Assembly: GCF_001429065.1 (NCBI RefSeq)
Contig: NZ_LMIB01000018.1
Span: 21,532-85,531, forward strand
Source of the DNA: Sphingomonas sp. Root710
GTDB taxonomy: Bacteria; Pseudomonadota; Alphaproteobacteria; Sphingomonadales; Sphingomonadaceae
Length of the DNA: 64,000 nucleotides
Direction of reading: 5' to 3'
In this document: positions 26,484 to 35,159 of the stretch, piece by piece
Numbering within the stretch: position 1 is the stretch's first letter
How the letters are laid out: every line of letters begins with the position of its first letter
Program-made: the position numbers and the translations under genes
Notes under the pieces: generated by a model
Told to the model about the DNA's origin: nothing
The model's database searches: none
The model's input: the letters and a program-made list of their open reading frames with translations, nothing else

Positions 26484-28424
26484 ATCACGCTTGACAGTTC
26501 AGCCGAGGCCGATCGCCTTCTGCTCCTCGCGGAATCGCTCGCGGGGTTCGGCCACTGGCGTTCGGACCGCAGTACGTTCAGCTATATCTGGTCGCCGCAC
26601 ATCTACCATATGCTCGGCATCGCGCCCGACGTAACGCCGACGCGGGACATGATTCGCGGGATGGTCCATGCGGACGATCTCGACAAGATCGACGTCGCGA
26701 TGCAGGACGCCATGACGAGCGGCAATCTGGCGCAGACCCGCATCCGCTGGAACCGGCCCGACGGCAAGACGGTCCACCTGCTCGTCGCCGGGCAGATGGA
26801 CGGCCCGACAACGATGATCGGCATCATGCGCGACGTCACGGAAGAGGTGGAGACCGAACGCTCGCTGATCGCCGCGCGCGACCAGGCGCGCGCCGCCGAG
26901 CGCGCCAAGGCCGAGTTGCTGGCGGTAATGAGCCACGAGATCCGCACCCCGATGAACGGCCTGCTCAATTCTGTCGATGCGCTGCGCCGCAATCCCGACG
27001 AGGCCCAGCGTCGGCCGCTGCTCGACGCGCTCAACCAGTCGGTGTCGTCGGTAATGAGCGTCGTCGACGACATGCTCGACTATTCGCGCGTCGAATCGGG
27101 CCGTGTGGTGATCGAGAGCGTCAATTTCGACCTCAAGGCCGCGATCCGGACAATGGCCGACCTGTTCGAAGGCATGGCCGGCGCGAAGGGGCTGGCGCTG
27201 GAGATGCACGGCCTGGACGGGGAACCGGTGCCGGTGCGCGGCGATTCGGCGCGGCTCCAGCAATTGTTGTCCAACCTGGTCTCCAACGCGATCAAATTCA
27301 CCGAGGCTGGCAGCGTCACGATCGGCCTTTCGCCGACCCGGTCGGACGACGAGGCCGATTACTGGATGATCATCATCCGTGACAGCGGGCGCGGCATCGG
27401 CCAGGAAACGCTGGGCCGCATCTTCTCCCGCGGGGAGCAGGTCGATGCGGCGCGCATGCGCCTCCAGGGCGGCACGGGCCTCGGCCTGGCGATCAGCCAG
27501 CAGCTTGCCGAAGCGATGGGCGGATCGATCGCGGTGTCGAGCGACCCGGCGAAGGGCACGACCTTCTCGGTCGAAATCCCGTTCAAGCGCGCCGACGGGC
27601 CCGCCATCGTCGAAGAAGCCGCGACCGGGCCGCTCAACATCCTGCTGGCCGAGGATAATCCGATCAACCGGCGGCTCATGGCAGGACTGCTGACCCGCGA
27701 GGGCCATCAGGTCGTCGCGGTCGAGGACGGGCGCAAGGCGCTCGGCGCGATCGCGGCCCAACCGTTCGATCTGGTGCTGATGGACATGCAGATGCCCGAA
27801 CTGGACGGCATTTCCGCGACGCGTGCGATCCGCGCGCTCGATCCGCCCGCCTGCGACACGCCGATCCTGGCGATCAGCGCCGATTCACAGCCCGACCGGC
27901 GACGTATCTATTTCGAGGCGGGGATCGACAGCTTCCTCGCCAAGCCGATCGTCTCGGGCCAGCTGCTCGACATGATTGCCAAGATGCGGCGAACCCGGCG
28001 CGCTGCTACCGATAGCGGCGGCGACCAGTTCAACCGCGAACGCCTCAACCTGCTCGTCGAGCAGGGCGGCTATGACGATGCGGCGATCCTGATGAAGATG
28101 CTGCTGTTCGACGTCAGCGACCGGCCGCAGCGCATCGCCGCCGCGGTGCGCGCGCAGGCGTGGGAGCTCGCCGCTGCGGAAGCGGAGGCGCTGCGCACCC
28201 TGCTCGACAGCTTCGGCAGCTTCAGCCTGTCGCGCCTGCTCGCCGCGATCGTCCGCCAATGCGTGCGCCACGAATGCCAGCCCGCGGTGCTCGACGAGCT
28301 GTTCGAACAGGCCCGTGCGCTGGCGGACGTGCTCAACAAGGAATTCGGCGCGGTCCCCGCCCCGATCGCCCAGGCGATCGACAATGTGGTGGAACCGGAT
28401 TTCCTGCGGGGGACGAGGGGATAA
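26484..28424 (+). CDS. PAS hybrid sensor histidine kinase with receiver domain, non-canonical start
   Basis: A cytoplasmic hybrid kinase. An N-terminal PAS domain is followed by the H-box VMSHEIRTPMN (His codon 26934), the HATPase motifs NLVSNAIKF, DSGRGIG and GTGLGLAI, and a receiver domain with phospho-acceptor Asp in LVLMDMQMPELDG (codon 27783). The helical tail resembles Hpt but has Glu where His is expected. The first canonical start is ATG at 26610, inside the PAS core. The same frame is open back to the TAA at 26430 and encodes clear PAS sequence (AGFGHWRSD) upstream, yet contains no ATG, GTG or TTG. ATC at 26484, after AAGGGGG, is a tentative start. The preceding gap (26281-26483) shows nothing else. 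Confidence 0.85.
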   Translation: MTLDSSAEADRLLLLAESLAGFGHWRSDRSTFSYIWSPHIYHMLGIAPDVTPTRDMIRGMVHADDLDKIDVAMQDAMTSGNLAQTRIRWNRPDGKTVHLLVAGQMDGPTTMIGIMRDVTEEVETERSLIAARDQARAAERAKAELLAVMSHEIRTPMNGLLNSVDALRRNPDEAQRRPLLDALNQSVSSVMSVVDDMLDYSRVESGRVVIESVNFDLKAAIRTMADLFEGMAGAKGLALEMHGLDGEPVPVRGDSARLQQLLSNLVSNAIKFTEAGSVTIGLSPTRSDDEADYWMIIIRDSGRGIGQETLGRIFSRGEQVDAARMRLQGGTGLGLAISQQLAEAMGGSIAVSSDPAKGTTFSVEIPFKRADGPAIVEEAATGPLNILLAEDNPINRRLMAGLLTREGHQVVAVEDGRKALGAIAAQPFDLVLMDMQMPELDGISATRAIRALDPPACDTPILAISADSQPDRRRIYFEAGIDSFLAKPIVSGQLLDMIAKMRRTRRAATDSGGDQFNRERLNLLVEQGGYDDAAILMKMLLFDVSDRPQRIAAAVRAQAWELAAAEAEALRTLLDSFGSFSLSRLLAAIVRQCVRHECQPAVLDELFEQARALADVLNKEFGAVPAPIAQAIDNVVEPDFLRGTRG

Positions 28425-28520
28425 CTCCCACGCCATCCACCGGGCCGCGAGCTCCAAACCTGAAGGCTTTTGGGACAAAGCCCCCAGACTCTCCTGGTTC
28501 GCTTCCAGCTTGCTGGTGTA

Positions 28521-28543
28521 TCCTGAAACAAGTTCAGGATGAC
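28521..28543 (+). repeat. Solo hairpin end of repeat family B
   Basis: TCCTGAAACAAGTTCAGGATGAC matches the terminal hairpin of the family B elements at 9484-9614 and 47245-47373, without the opposite end. It lies in the 134-bp convergent gap between the hybrid kinase and rnhA stops. The rest of that gap shows nothing. Confidence 0.7.
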
Positions 28544-28558
28544 GCGTGGAGAGAGAGC

Positions 28559-28999
28559 CTACAACCCCAGCGCCGCGTCGCTCGCCAACTTATCCGCGCG
28601 TTCGTTGTCGGGGTGCCCCGCATGGCCCTTCACCCATTTCCACTCGATCCGGTGCGGCTCCGCCGCAGCCAGCAGCTGCTGCCACAGGTCCGCATTCTTG
28701 ACCGGCTTCTTGTCGGCGGTCTTCCAGCCGTTCTTGCGCCAGCCGTGAATCCATTTGGTCAGGCCGTCCATGACATAGCGGCTGTCGGTCGAGAGCTTAA
28801 CCCGGCATGGCCGCTTGAGCGCCTCCAGCGCGCGGATCGCCGCCATCAGCTCCATGCGGTTGTTGGTCGAGGGATTCTCCGCGCCCGACATATCCTTCTC
28901 GGTCGTCCCGAAGCGCAGCACCGCGCCCCAGCCGCCCGGGCCGGGATTGCCCTTGCAGGCGCCATCGGTCGCGATCTCGACCAGGGGGAGCTCGCTCAT
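28559..28999 (-). CDS. rnhA: Ribonuclease HI
   Basis: A 146-residue enzyme that degrades the RNA strand of RNA-DNA hybrids. All catalytic residues are visible: Asp in [16 protein letters not shown], Glu in [12 protein letters not shown], Asp in [11 protein letters not shown], then the His loop [14 protein letters not shown] with the last Asp. Its start overlaps the thrB stop by ATGA, so it is the last gene of the ispH-thrB-rnhA operon, an order common in alphaproteobacteria. Confidence 0.97.
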   Translation of the reverse strand: MSELPLVEIATDGACKGNPGPGGWGAVLRFGTTEKDMSGAENPSTNNRMELMAAIRALEALKRPCRVKLSTDSRYVMDGLTKWIHGWRKNGWKTADKKPVKNADLWQQLLAAAEPHRIEWKWVKGHAGHPDNERADKLASDAALGL

Positions 29000-29955
29000 A
29001 TGCTGACGAGCGTTTCGGGATCGGCCTCAGCGTAGAAATCGAGGCGGCGGAGGAAGGCGATCGGATCCTTGCGCGTCACCATCGCGTCGGCGGGGGTGTT
29101 GATCCAGTCATAGGCGCGGGTGAGCAGGAAGCGCAGGCAGGCACCGCGCGCGAGGATCGGGAAGGCCAGCCGCTCTTCGGTCGACAGGCTGAACTGCTTG
29201 TCATAGCCCGCGATCAGCGACCGGCCGAGCTCGGCATGATAGCCGGTGCCGTCATTTTCAAAGCACCAGGCGGTGTGCGTCACCGCGACGTCCCAGGCGC
29301 GGATGTCGGTGCAGGCGAAGTAGAAGTCGATCACCCCGCTCACCTCATCGCCGAGCATCAGCACATTGTCGGGGAAAAGATCGGCGTGGATCACCGAGGT
29401 CGGCAGATGGCGAGGCCAGTGCGCGTCGAGAAAGTCGAGTTCGCGCCGGACACGATCGCCAAGCCCCGGCTGTATCCGGTCCAGGTCGCCGCAACGCTCG
29501 GCCAGCGCGTGCCAGCCGGCAAGATCGAGGCTGTTCGGGCGGCTCTGGCGGAAATCGGCGAGCGCCCGGTGCATGTCACCCAGTGCGCCGCCCGCCGCGC
29601 GCGCCTGCGCCGGGGTCGGATGGGTCACCGACACCCCGGTGAGGAATTCGATGAGGCAGGCGGGCCGCCCGGCCAGCGTCTGCAACTGCTCGCCGCGCCG
29701 GTCGCGCAGCATGCGCGGGATGTTGAGGCCCTTGGCGGCGAGATGATCGGTCAGCGCGCAGAAGAAGGGCAGCTCCGCCGCGTTCACCCGCTTCTCGTAG
29801 AGAGTCAGGATGAAGCGCCCGCCGGTCGTCTCGATCAGATAGTTGCTGTTCTCCACCCCCTCGGCGATGCCCTTGGCCGATACCAGCGTGCCGTGGTCAT
29901 AGCGGTTCAGGAAGGCGTTCATCTCCTCGGCGGAGACCTGGGTGTAAACGGCCAT
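28996..29955 (-). CDS. thrB: Homoserine kinase, ThrB2 type (APH fold)
   Basis: A 319-residue kinase that phosphorylates homoserine in threonine synthesis. It belongs to the aminoglycoside-phosphotransferase-like homoserine kinases, not the GHMP type. It begins [16 protein letters not shown], with catalytic [12 protein letters not shown] and metal-binding [11 protein letters not shown]. The start at 29955 overlaps the ispH stop by one base and the stop overlaps rnhA, giving tight coupling across all three genes. Confidence 0.95.
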   Translation of the reverse strand: MAVYTQVSAEEMNAFLNRYDHGTLVSAKGIAEGVENSNYLIETTGGRFILTLYEKRVNAAELPFFCALTDHLAAKGLNIPRMLRDRRGEQLQTLAGRPACLIEFLTGVSVTHPTPAQARAAGGALGDMHRALADFRQSRPNSLDLAGWHALAERCGDLDRIQPGLGDRVRRELDFLDAHWPRHLPTSVIHADLFPDNVLMLGDEVSGVIDFYFACTDIRAWDVAVTHTAWCFENDGTGYHAELGRSLIAGYDKQFSLSTEERLAFPILARGACLRFLLTRAYDWINTPADAMVTRKDPIAFLRRLDFYAEADPETLVSI

Positions 29956-30905
29956 CAGGCAACCAGTGTTCGAGGCAGTTTGAACAGCATGTTCTCGGTC
30001 ACCGATTCGACCTCGCGCTCGATGATGGTGAAGCGGGTGGCGAGCAGGTCCACCAGTTCGCGGACCAGAACCTCGGGTGCCGACGCGCCCGCGGTGATGC
30101 CCAGCGTGCGAACGCCGTCGAGCCACGCGAAATCGATCTCGCCGGCGCGCTGGATAAGCCGCGCCTTGACCCCGTTGCGCTCGGCGACCTCGACGAGACG
30201 CAGCGAATTGGAGCTGTTCGGCGCGCCGATCACCAGCATCGCATCGCATTGCGCAGCGATCGCCTTGACCGCCGCCTGACGGTTCGAGGTCGCGTAGCAG
30301 ATGTCCTCGCTGCGGGGCGCCGCGATCGCCGGAAAGCGGCGCTGGAGCACGCCGATGATCTCGGCCGTGTCGTCGACCGACAGGGTCGTCTGGCTGAGGA
30401 AGGCGAGCGGAACACCTTCTGGCGGCTGGACGGTCTCGGCATTCTCGGCCGTCTCGACCAGCGTCATCACGCCATCGGGCACCTGGCCGAAGGTGCCGAT
30501 CACCTCCGGGTGCCCCTTGTGGCCGATGAACAATATGTGATGCCCGTTCTGGACGAGCCGCTCGGCCTGGCGATGGACCTTGGACACCAGCGGACAGGTC
30601 GCATCGAAGAAATTGAGGCCGCGTTCGCTGGCCTTGGCGGGCACCGCCTTGGGCACGCCATGCGCCGAAAAGACGACGGGGACGTCGTCCGGCACCTCGT
30701 CCAGCTCCTCGACGAAGATCGCACCCTTGGCCTTCAGGTCGTCGACCACGAATTTGTTGTGGACGATCTCGTGCCGGACATAGACCGGCGCGCCATATTT
30801 CTCGATCGTCAGTTCGACGATCTGGATCGCGCGGTCGACCCCGGCGCAGAAGCCGCGCGGCGCAGCGATCAGCAGGTCGAGAGGAGGCGGGGCGGCTGCG
30901 TTCAT
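29955..30905 (-). CDS. ispH: 4-hydroxy-3-methylbut-2-enyl diphosphate reductase
   Basis: A 316-residue iron-sulfur enzyme that makes IPP and DMAPP in the last step of the MEP isoprenoid pathway. The three cluster cysteines are visible in [24 protein letters not shown] and [10 protein letters not shown]. It is the first gene of ispH-thrB-rnhA. It is divergent from the lipoprotein gene with about 100 bp between starts, where its promoter must lie. Confidence 0.97.
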   Translation of the reverse strand: MNAAAPPPLDLLIAAPRGFCAGVDRAIQIVELTIEKYGAPVYVRHEIVHNKFVVDDLKAKGAIFVEELDEVPDDVPVVFSAHGVPKAVPAKASERGLNFFDATCPLVSKVHRQAERLVQNGHHILFIGHKGHPEVIGTFGQVPDGVMTLVETAENAETVQPPEGVPLAFLSQTTLSVDDTAEIIGVLQRRFPAIAAPRSEDICYATSNRQAAVKAIAAQCDAMLVIGAPNSSNSLRLVEVAERNGVKARLIQRAGEIDFAWLDGVRTLGITAGASAPEVLVRELVDLLATRFTIIEREVESVTENMLFKLPRTLVA

Positions 30906-31004
30906 GGCCCGGCCTTAAGCGATTGCTTGCCTGCGCGAAAGCCGGTTCCTATGATCAGCGCGACCGGCCGGGTATGCGCGCATGCCCTGGACCCAGAGAC
31001 AAGG

Positions 31005-31658
31005 ATGCCCGTACCCGTGCAGTTTCCGAAAACGACCGCGATCCTCCTCGCCGCGCTGACCCTCGCCGGCTGCGCCAACGACATGGAGTTCGACGAGCGC
31101 GGCGGCTTCAAGATCGCGCGCTCGTCCTGCCCGGCGGCAGCGATCGCGACCTATACCGGCGACATCACCTTGTTCGATCCGCCCGCCGAGCGCCGCGCCG
31201 AGGCGATCGACGTGACCGCCGCGATCACCAATCTGCGCGCCAGCTGCAACGAGGGCGGCGCGCAGGTGCAGGTCACCGCCAGTTTCGACGTCCAGGCCCG
31301 CCGCGCCGTCGCCGGCCCCGCGCGCCAGATCACCCTGCCCTACTTCGCGACGGTGCTGCGCGCCGGGACCCAGCTCGAATCGAAGCAGGTCGGCCAGGTC
31401 GTGATCACCTTCCCCGAAGGCCAGTTGCGCGGCAGCGCCCAGGCATCAGCGACCGCGCTGGTCTCACGCGCCGCGGCGACCCTGCCCCCCGAAATCCTCC
31501 AGCGCATCAACCGCAAGCGCAAGTCGGGCGACGCCGACGCCGCGCTCGACCCGATGAACGAACCCGCCGTGCGCGACGCGGTCAACAAGGCCAATTTCGA
31601 GCTGCTCGTCGGCTTCCAGCTCAGCGAGAGCCAGCTCGCCTACAACGCGGCGCGGTAA
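31005..31658 (+). CDS. Putative lipoprotein, function unknown
   Basis: A 217-residue protein with a type II signal peptide: hydrophobic TAILLAALT then lipobox LAGC, lipidated Cys near residue 23. The mature part looks like a beta-rich periplasmic domain containing SSCPAAAIATYTGDITLFDPP and a proline-aromatic segment ITLPYFATVL. I do not recognise the family, although conserved sphingomonad lipoproteins of this kind exist. ATG at 31005 directly follows AAGG; GTG at 31017 would give better spacing. Confidence 0.78.
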   Translation: MPVPVQFPKTTAILLAALTLAGCANDMEFDERGGFKIARSSCPAAAIATYTGDITLFDPPAERRAEAIDVTAAITNLRASCNEGGAQVQVTASFDVQARRAVAGPARQITLPYFATVLRAGTQLESKQVGQVVITFPEGQLRGSAQASATALVSRAAATLPPEILQRINRKRKSGDADAALDPMNEPAVRDAVNKANFELLVGFQLSESQLAYNAAR

Positions 31659-31681
31659 GCTCCCCGCTCACACGCTCATCC

Positions 31682-31772
31682 GTCATTCCCGCGAAGGCGG
31701 GAATCCATATTCTCTGAAACCCGAACCTCTTGCAGTTCGGAGGTTATGGATCCCCGCGTCCGCGGGGATGAC
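31682..31772 (+). repeat. Dispersed inverted-repeat element, family A copy 3
   Basis: It starts GTCATTCCCGCGAAGGCGGG, carries the CCGAACCTCTTGCAGTTCGG core and ends CGCGGGGATGAC. It is near full-length and very close to copy 1. It lies 23 bp after the lipoprotein stop and before the glycine-riboswitch promoter region. It is the first part of a 503-bp stretch without protein genes (31659-32161). Confidence 0.85.
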
Positions 31773-31899
31773 GATTGTTGGAGCGTGGCGTCCTCAAATC
31801 TTGTGGATCGTTTCGCTGCACTGCCACATCGGCGATTGACTCACCCCTATTTTCGCGCCTAGCGCTGAACCGTCGTCCCTGGGCAACCGGGGGCTGACC
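31773..31899 (+). promoter_or_regulatory. gcvT: Presumed promoter region of the gcv operon
   Basis: This stretch between repeat A3 and the riboswitch has no gene. TTGACT at 31836-31841 is a possible -35 box, with only a weak -10 candidate about 17-18 bases downstream. Transcription must start here or nearby to include the riboswitch. Confidence 0.35.
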
Positions 31900-32108
31900 A
31901 TGCGGGAGAGCGCCGACGCCGAAAGGCCGAAGCCGCCGAAGGAGCAACCGCCCCGGAATCTCTCAGGTCAAAGGACCGCGTGGACAGGATCGACACTCTG
32001 GAAAGCGGATGGCCGCGTCGGGAAACTGGCGGGGTCGTCCCACCGAAGGGGTAAGCCGGACCGGCTCAGGTGCGGCGAAAGCTCTCAGGTTCCGTGACAG
32101 AGGGGGCA
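31900..32108 (+). promoter_or_regulatory. Tandem glycine riboswitch
   Basis: Two consecutive aptamers. The first (about 31902-31982) has GCGGGAGAG, GCCGAAGGAGCAA, AATCTCTCAGGTCAAAGGACC. The second (about 31995-32106) has CTCTGGAAAGC, CACCGAAGGGGTAAGCC, GCGAAAGCTCTCAGGTTCCG and the closing GACAGAGGG. These are the conserved cores of the glycine riboswitch, which binds glycine and turns on the cleavage system. Between it and gcvT, GGCAAT (32105-32110) can pair with GTTGCC (32139-32144) around CGGAC-GAAA-GTCCG, a plausible expression platform. Confidence 0.93.
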
Positions 32109-32161
32109 ATGGCCTGCGGACGAAAGTCCGTCGGTGTCGTTGCCTGTCACGGAGACCCGAT

Positions 32162-33292
32162 GTGAGCGAAGCAGAACCAGACGACATCATCCAGACCTTG
32201 CCGCTCGACCGCTGGCATCGCGCCCGCGACGCGCGGATGGTGCCTTTCGCCGGCTATCAGATGCCGATCCAATATGAAGGCATCATCGCCGAGCATCTGT
32301 GGACCCGCGAATCGGCCGGGCTGTTCGATGTGTCGCATATGGGCCAGCTGCTGATCAGCGGCGACAAGGGCGCCGAAGGCGTAGACGTCGCGCTGGAGGC
32401 TCTGCTGCCCGGCGACATCATCAATCTCGGCGTCGACAGGATGCGCTATTCGCTGCTGCTCGACGACGTGGGCGGCATCCTCGACGACCTGATGGTGACG
32501 CGCCGCGCGGGCGACTTCTACCTCGTCGTCAACGGCGCGACCAAGGCCGACGACATCGCCCATCTCCACGAATATCTGCCCGAGGAATTGGTCCTCAACC
32601 ATCTCGACGAACAGGCGCTGCTGGCGCTTCAGGGCCCGAAGGCGGTCGACGCATTGGCGCGGATCTGTCCAGGGGTCGAGGCGCTGGTGTTCATGACCGC
32701 GGGCGCCTTCGAGATCGGCAAGGTGCCTGTCTGGGTCAGCCGCTCGGGCTATACCGGCGAAGACGGTTACGAGATTTCGCTTCCCGCCGACAAGGCGGAG
32801 GAAGTCGCCTCGCTGATCGCCGCGCAACCCGAGGTGAAGCCGATCGGCCTGGGCGCGCGCGATTCGCTGCGGCTCGAGGCGGGGCTGCCGCTCTATGGGC
32901 ACGACCTCGACACCGGCACCGATCCGGCGGTCGCGGGCCTTGGCTTCGCGGTGCCCAAGCGCCGCCGCGCCGAAGGCGGCTTTCCCGGCGCCACCACCAT
33001 CTGCCGCCATTTCGCCGAAGGGCCGCCACGCAAGCGGATCGGCCTGACCGTCGAGGGCCGTCTGCCCGCGCGCGAGGGGGCATTGATCTTCGACGGCGGC
33101 ACGGAAGTCGGGGTCATCACCTCGGGCGGGTTCAGCCCGACGCTGCAGGCGCCGATCGCGATGGGCTATGTCGCCGCCGCCAGCGCCGCCAACGGCCACA
33201 AGCTGCAGATCGAAGTGCGCGGCAAGCGGCTCGACGCCGTCGTCGCGCCGCTGCCTTTCGTCCCCCACCGTTACGTCCGCCAAGGGAGCTGA
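32162..33292 (+). CDS. gcvT: Glycine cleavage system T protein (aminomethyltransferase)
   Basis: A 376-residue folate-binding aminomethyltransferase. It takes the methylamine group from lipoyl-GcvH, releases ammonia and makes 5,10-methylene-THF. It shows GYQMPIQYEGIIAEHLWTRE, VSHMGQLLISG and SGYTGEDGYEISL with the C-terminal OB-like domain. GTG at 32162 is chosen because GGAG lies seven bases upstream and the riboswitch fills the sequence before it. It is the first gene of gcvT-gcvH-gcvPA-gcvPB. Confidence 0.96.
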   Translation: MSEAEPDDIIQTLPLDRWHRARDARMVPFAGYQMPIQYEGIIAEHLWTRESAGLFDVSHMGQLLISGDKGAEGVDVALEALLPGDIINLGVDRMRYSLLLDDVGGILDDLMVTRRAGDFYLVVNGATKADDIAHLHEYLPEELVLNHLDEQALLALQGPKAVDALARICPGVEALVFMTAGAFEIGKVPVWVSRSGYTGEDGYEISLPADKAEEVASLIAAQPEVKPIGLGARDSLRLEAGLPLYGHDLDTGTDPAVAGLGFAVPKRRRAEGGFPGATTICRHFAEGPPRKRIGLTVEGRLPAREGALIFDGGTEVGVITSGGFSPTLQAPIAMGYVAAASAANGHKLQIEVRGKRLDAVVAPLPFVPHRYVRQGS

Positions 33293-33295
33293 CCC

Positions 33296-33667
33296 ATGAC
33301 GACCTATTATACCGATGAACATGAATGGATTTCGGTCGAGGGCGGCACCGCCACCGTCGGCATCACCGATTATGCGCAGGCCCAGCTGGGGGACATCGTC
33401 TTCGTCGAGCTGCCTGCGCTCGGCGGCAACGTCACCAAGGGCGGCGAGGCCGCGGTAGTCGAGTCGGTCAAGGCCGCGTCCGACGTGTTCGCCCCCGTCA
33501 CCGGCACCGTCAGCGAGATCAACGCCGCGCTGGAGGAGGACCCGTCGCTGGTCAACAGCGCGCCCGAGACCGGCGGCTGGTTCTTCAAGCTGGCGCTCGC
33601 CGATCCTTCTCAGCTGGAGGGTCTGATGGACGCCGCCGCCTACAAGGCGTTCTGCGAAGGACTGTAA
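33296..33667 (+). CDS. gcvH: Glycine cleavage system H protein
   Basis: A 123-residue lipoyl carrier protein that shuttles the aminomethyl group between the P, T and L proteins. It starts with the family pattern [11 protein letters not shown]. The lipoylated lysine lies in [15 protein letters not shown], and the C-terminal [15 protein letters not shown] is typical. It begins three bases after the gcvT stop. Unusually for such a tight operon, a 99-bp inverted-repeat element separates it from gcvPA. Confidence 0.97.
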   Translation: MTTYYTDEHEWISVEGGTATVGITDYAQAQLGDIVFVELPALGGNVTKGGEAAVVESVKAASDVFAPVTGTVSEINAALEEDPSLVNSAPETGGWFFKLALADPSQLEGLMDAAAYKAFCEGL

Positions 33668-33676
33668 AGCCTCTCA

Positions 33677-33775
33677 CCCCTCCCCTTCAGGGGAGGGGCC
33701 GGGGGTGGGGCCTTTCCACAGGCGCCACTTCAGGATCAGAGGCCCCACCCCAACCCCTCCCCTGAAGGGGAGGGG
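33677..33775 (+). repeat. Inverted-repeat doublet between gcvH and gcvPA, family C
   Basis: The left arm (33677-33713) and right arm (33740-33775) are near-perfect inverted repeats of about 36 bp around a 27-nt spacer. Each arm consists of its own hairpin (CCCCTCCCC-TTCA-GGGGAGGGG type) followed by a G-run tail (GGGGGTGGGG). This is the same two-part design as the arms around the DUF559 gene near 60.2-60.6 kb. It ends 13 nt before the gcvPA start, next to that gene's AGGAG. It could form a large hairpin in the gcv mRNA. Confidence 0.8.
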
Positions 33776-33788
33776 CTAGGAGCAACAA

Positions 33789-35159
33789 ATGCGCTACCTG
33801 CCCCTCACCGATGCCGACCGGGCTTCAATGCTCGCCACGATCGGCGCGTCGTCGGTCGATGACCTCTTCGTCGACGTTCCCGCCGAAGCCCGCCTGTCCG
33901 GCCCGATCGCGGGCCTGCCAAACCACGCGTCCGAACTGGCGGTCGAGCGGCATATGGCGCGGCTGGCGAAGCGCAACCTGTCGGCGGGGGAAGCGCCGTT
34001 CTTCCTCGGCTGCGGCGCATACAAGCATCATGTCCCCGCCAGCGTCGATCATCTGATCCAGCGCGGCGAGTTCCTGACCAGCTACACGCCCTATCAGCCC
34101 GAAATCGCGCAGGGTACGCTGCAGGCGCTGTTCGAATTCCAGACCCAGGTCGCCCGCCTGTTCGGCTGCGACGTCGCCAACGCCTCGATGTATGACGGCT
34201 CGACCGCCTGCTGGGAAGCGATCACCATGGCCCGCCGCGTCACCAGGCGGGGCAGGGCGATCCTCTCGGCGGGGCTGCATCCCCATTACGTCTCGCTGGC
34301 GAAGACGATGGCGCGCTTCACCGGCGACGCGCTCGACATCGCGCTGCCCGACCTCACCCCCGGTGCGCCCGGCGACGACATGGCGCGGCTGCTTGCCGCG
34401 ATCGATGGCGACACCAGCTGTGTCGTCGTCCAGAACCCCAACATCCTCGGCCATGTCGCCGACCTCAGCGAGCTCGCCGCGCGCTGCCATGAAAAGGGCG
34501 CGCTGCTGATCGCGGTCGTCACCGAGCCGGTCTCGCTCGGCGCGATTCGCAGCCCCGGAGAGATGGGCGCGGACATCGTCGTCGGCGAAGGCCAGTCGAT
34601 CGGCGTCGGCCTCAACTTCGGCGGCCCCTATGTCGGCCTGTTCGCCTGTGCCGAGAAATATGTCCGCCAGATGCCGGGCCGCCTGTGCGGCGTCACCAGC
34701 GATGCCGACGGCCAACGCGGCTTCGTGCTGACGCTGTCGACCCGCGAGCAGCATATCCGCCGCGAGAAGGCTACCTCGAACATCTGCACCAACGCCGGGC
34801 TGTGTGCGCTCGCCTTCTCGGCGCATCTGACGCTGCTGGGGGAGACCGGCCTGCGTAACCTCGCCGCGCTCAACCATGCCGGCGCGGTCGCGGCGGCCGA
34901 GCGGCTCAGCCAGGTCCCCGGGGTCGAGCTGATCAACGGCGCCTTCTTCAACGAGTTCACCCTGAAGCTGGCGAAGGAGGCGCGGCCCATCGTCCGCGCG
35001 CTGGCGGACCAGGGGATATTGGGCGGGGTGTCGCTGGGCCGGCTCTATCCGGACGCGCCCGCGCTCGCCAACGGCCTTGTCGTCGCGGTCACCGAGACCA
35101 CGTCGGGTGAGGATGTCGAAACATTGGCCCGGACCCTCGAAGCGGAGTTGGCGGCATGA
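33789..35159 (+). CDS. gcvPA: Glycine dehydrogenase (decarboxylating) subunit 1
   Basis: A 456-residue N-terminal-half subunit of the split P protein. It begins [15 protein letters not shown] and shows [15 protein letters not shown] and [14 protein letters not shown], typical of the fold-type I PLP enzyme half that lacks the PLP lysine. It works as a heterotetramer with GcvPB, decarboxylating glycine and loading GcvH. AGGAG (33778-33782) gives good spacing to the ATG. The stop overlaps gcvPB by ATGA. Confidence 0.96.
   Translation: MRYLPLTDADRASMLATIGASSVDDLFVDVPAEARLSGPIAGLPNHASELAVERHMARLAKRNLSAGEAPFFLGCGAYKHHVPASVDHLIQRGEFLTSYTPYQPEIAQGTLQALFEFQTQVARLFGCDVANASMYDGSTACWEAITMARRVTRRGRAILSAGLHPHYVSLAKTMARFTGDALDIALPDLTPGAPGDDMARLLAAIDGDTSCVVVQNPNILGHVADLSELAARCHEKGALLIAVVTEPVSLGAIRSPGEMGADIVVGEGQSIGVGLNFGGPYVGLFACAEKYVRQMPGRLCGVTSDADGQRGFVLTLSTREQHIRREKATSNICTNAGLCALAFSAHLTLLGETGLRNLAALNHAGAVAAAERLSQVPGVELINGAFFNEFTLKLAKEARPIVRALADQGILGGVSLGRLYPDAPALANGLVVAVTETTSGEDVETLARTLEAELAA

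Noticed and set aside
26499..27761. 420-codon minus-strand frame across the hybrid kinase
   Set aside because: His/Asp/Arg-rich shadow of kinase motifs on the plus strand.
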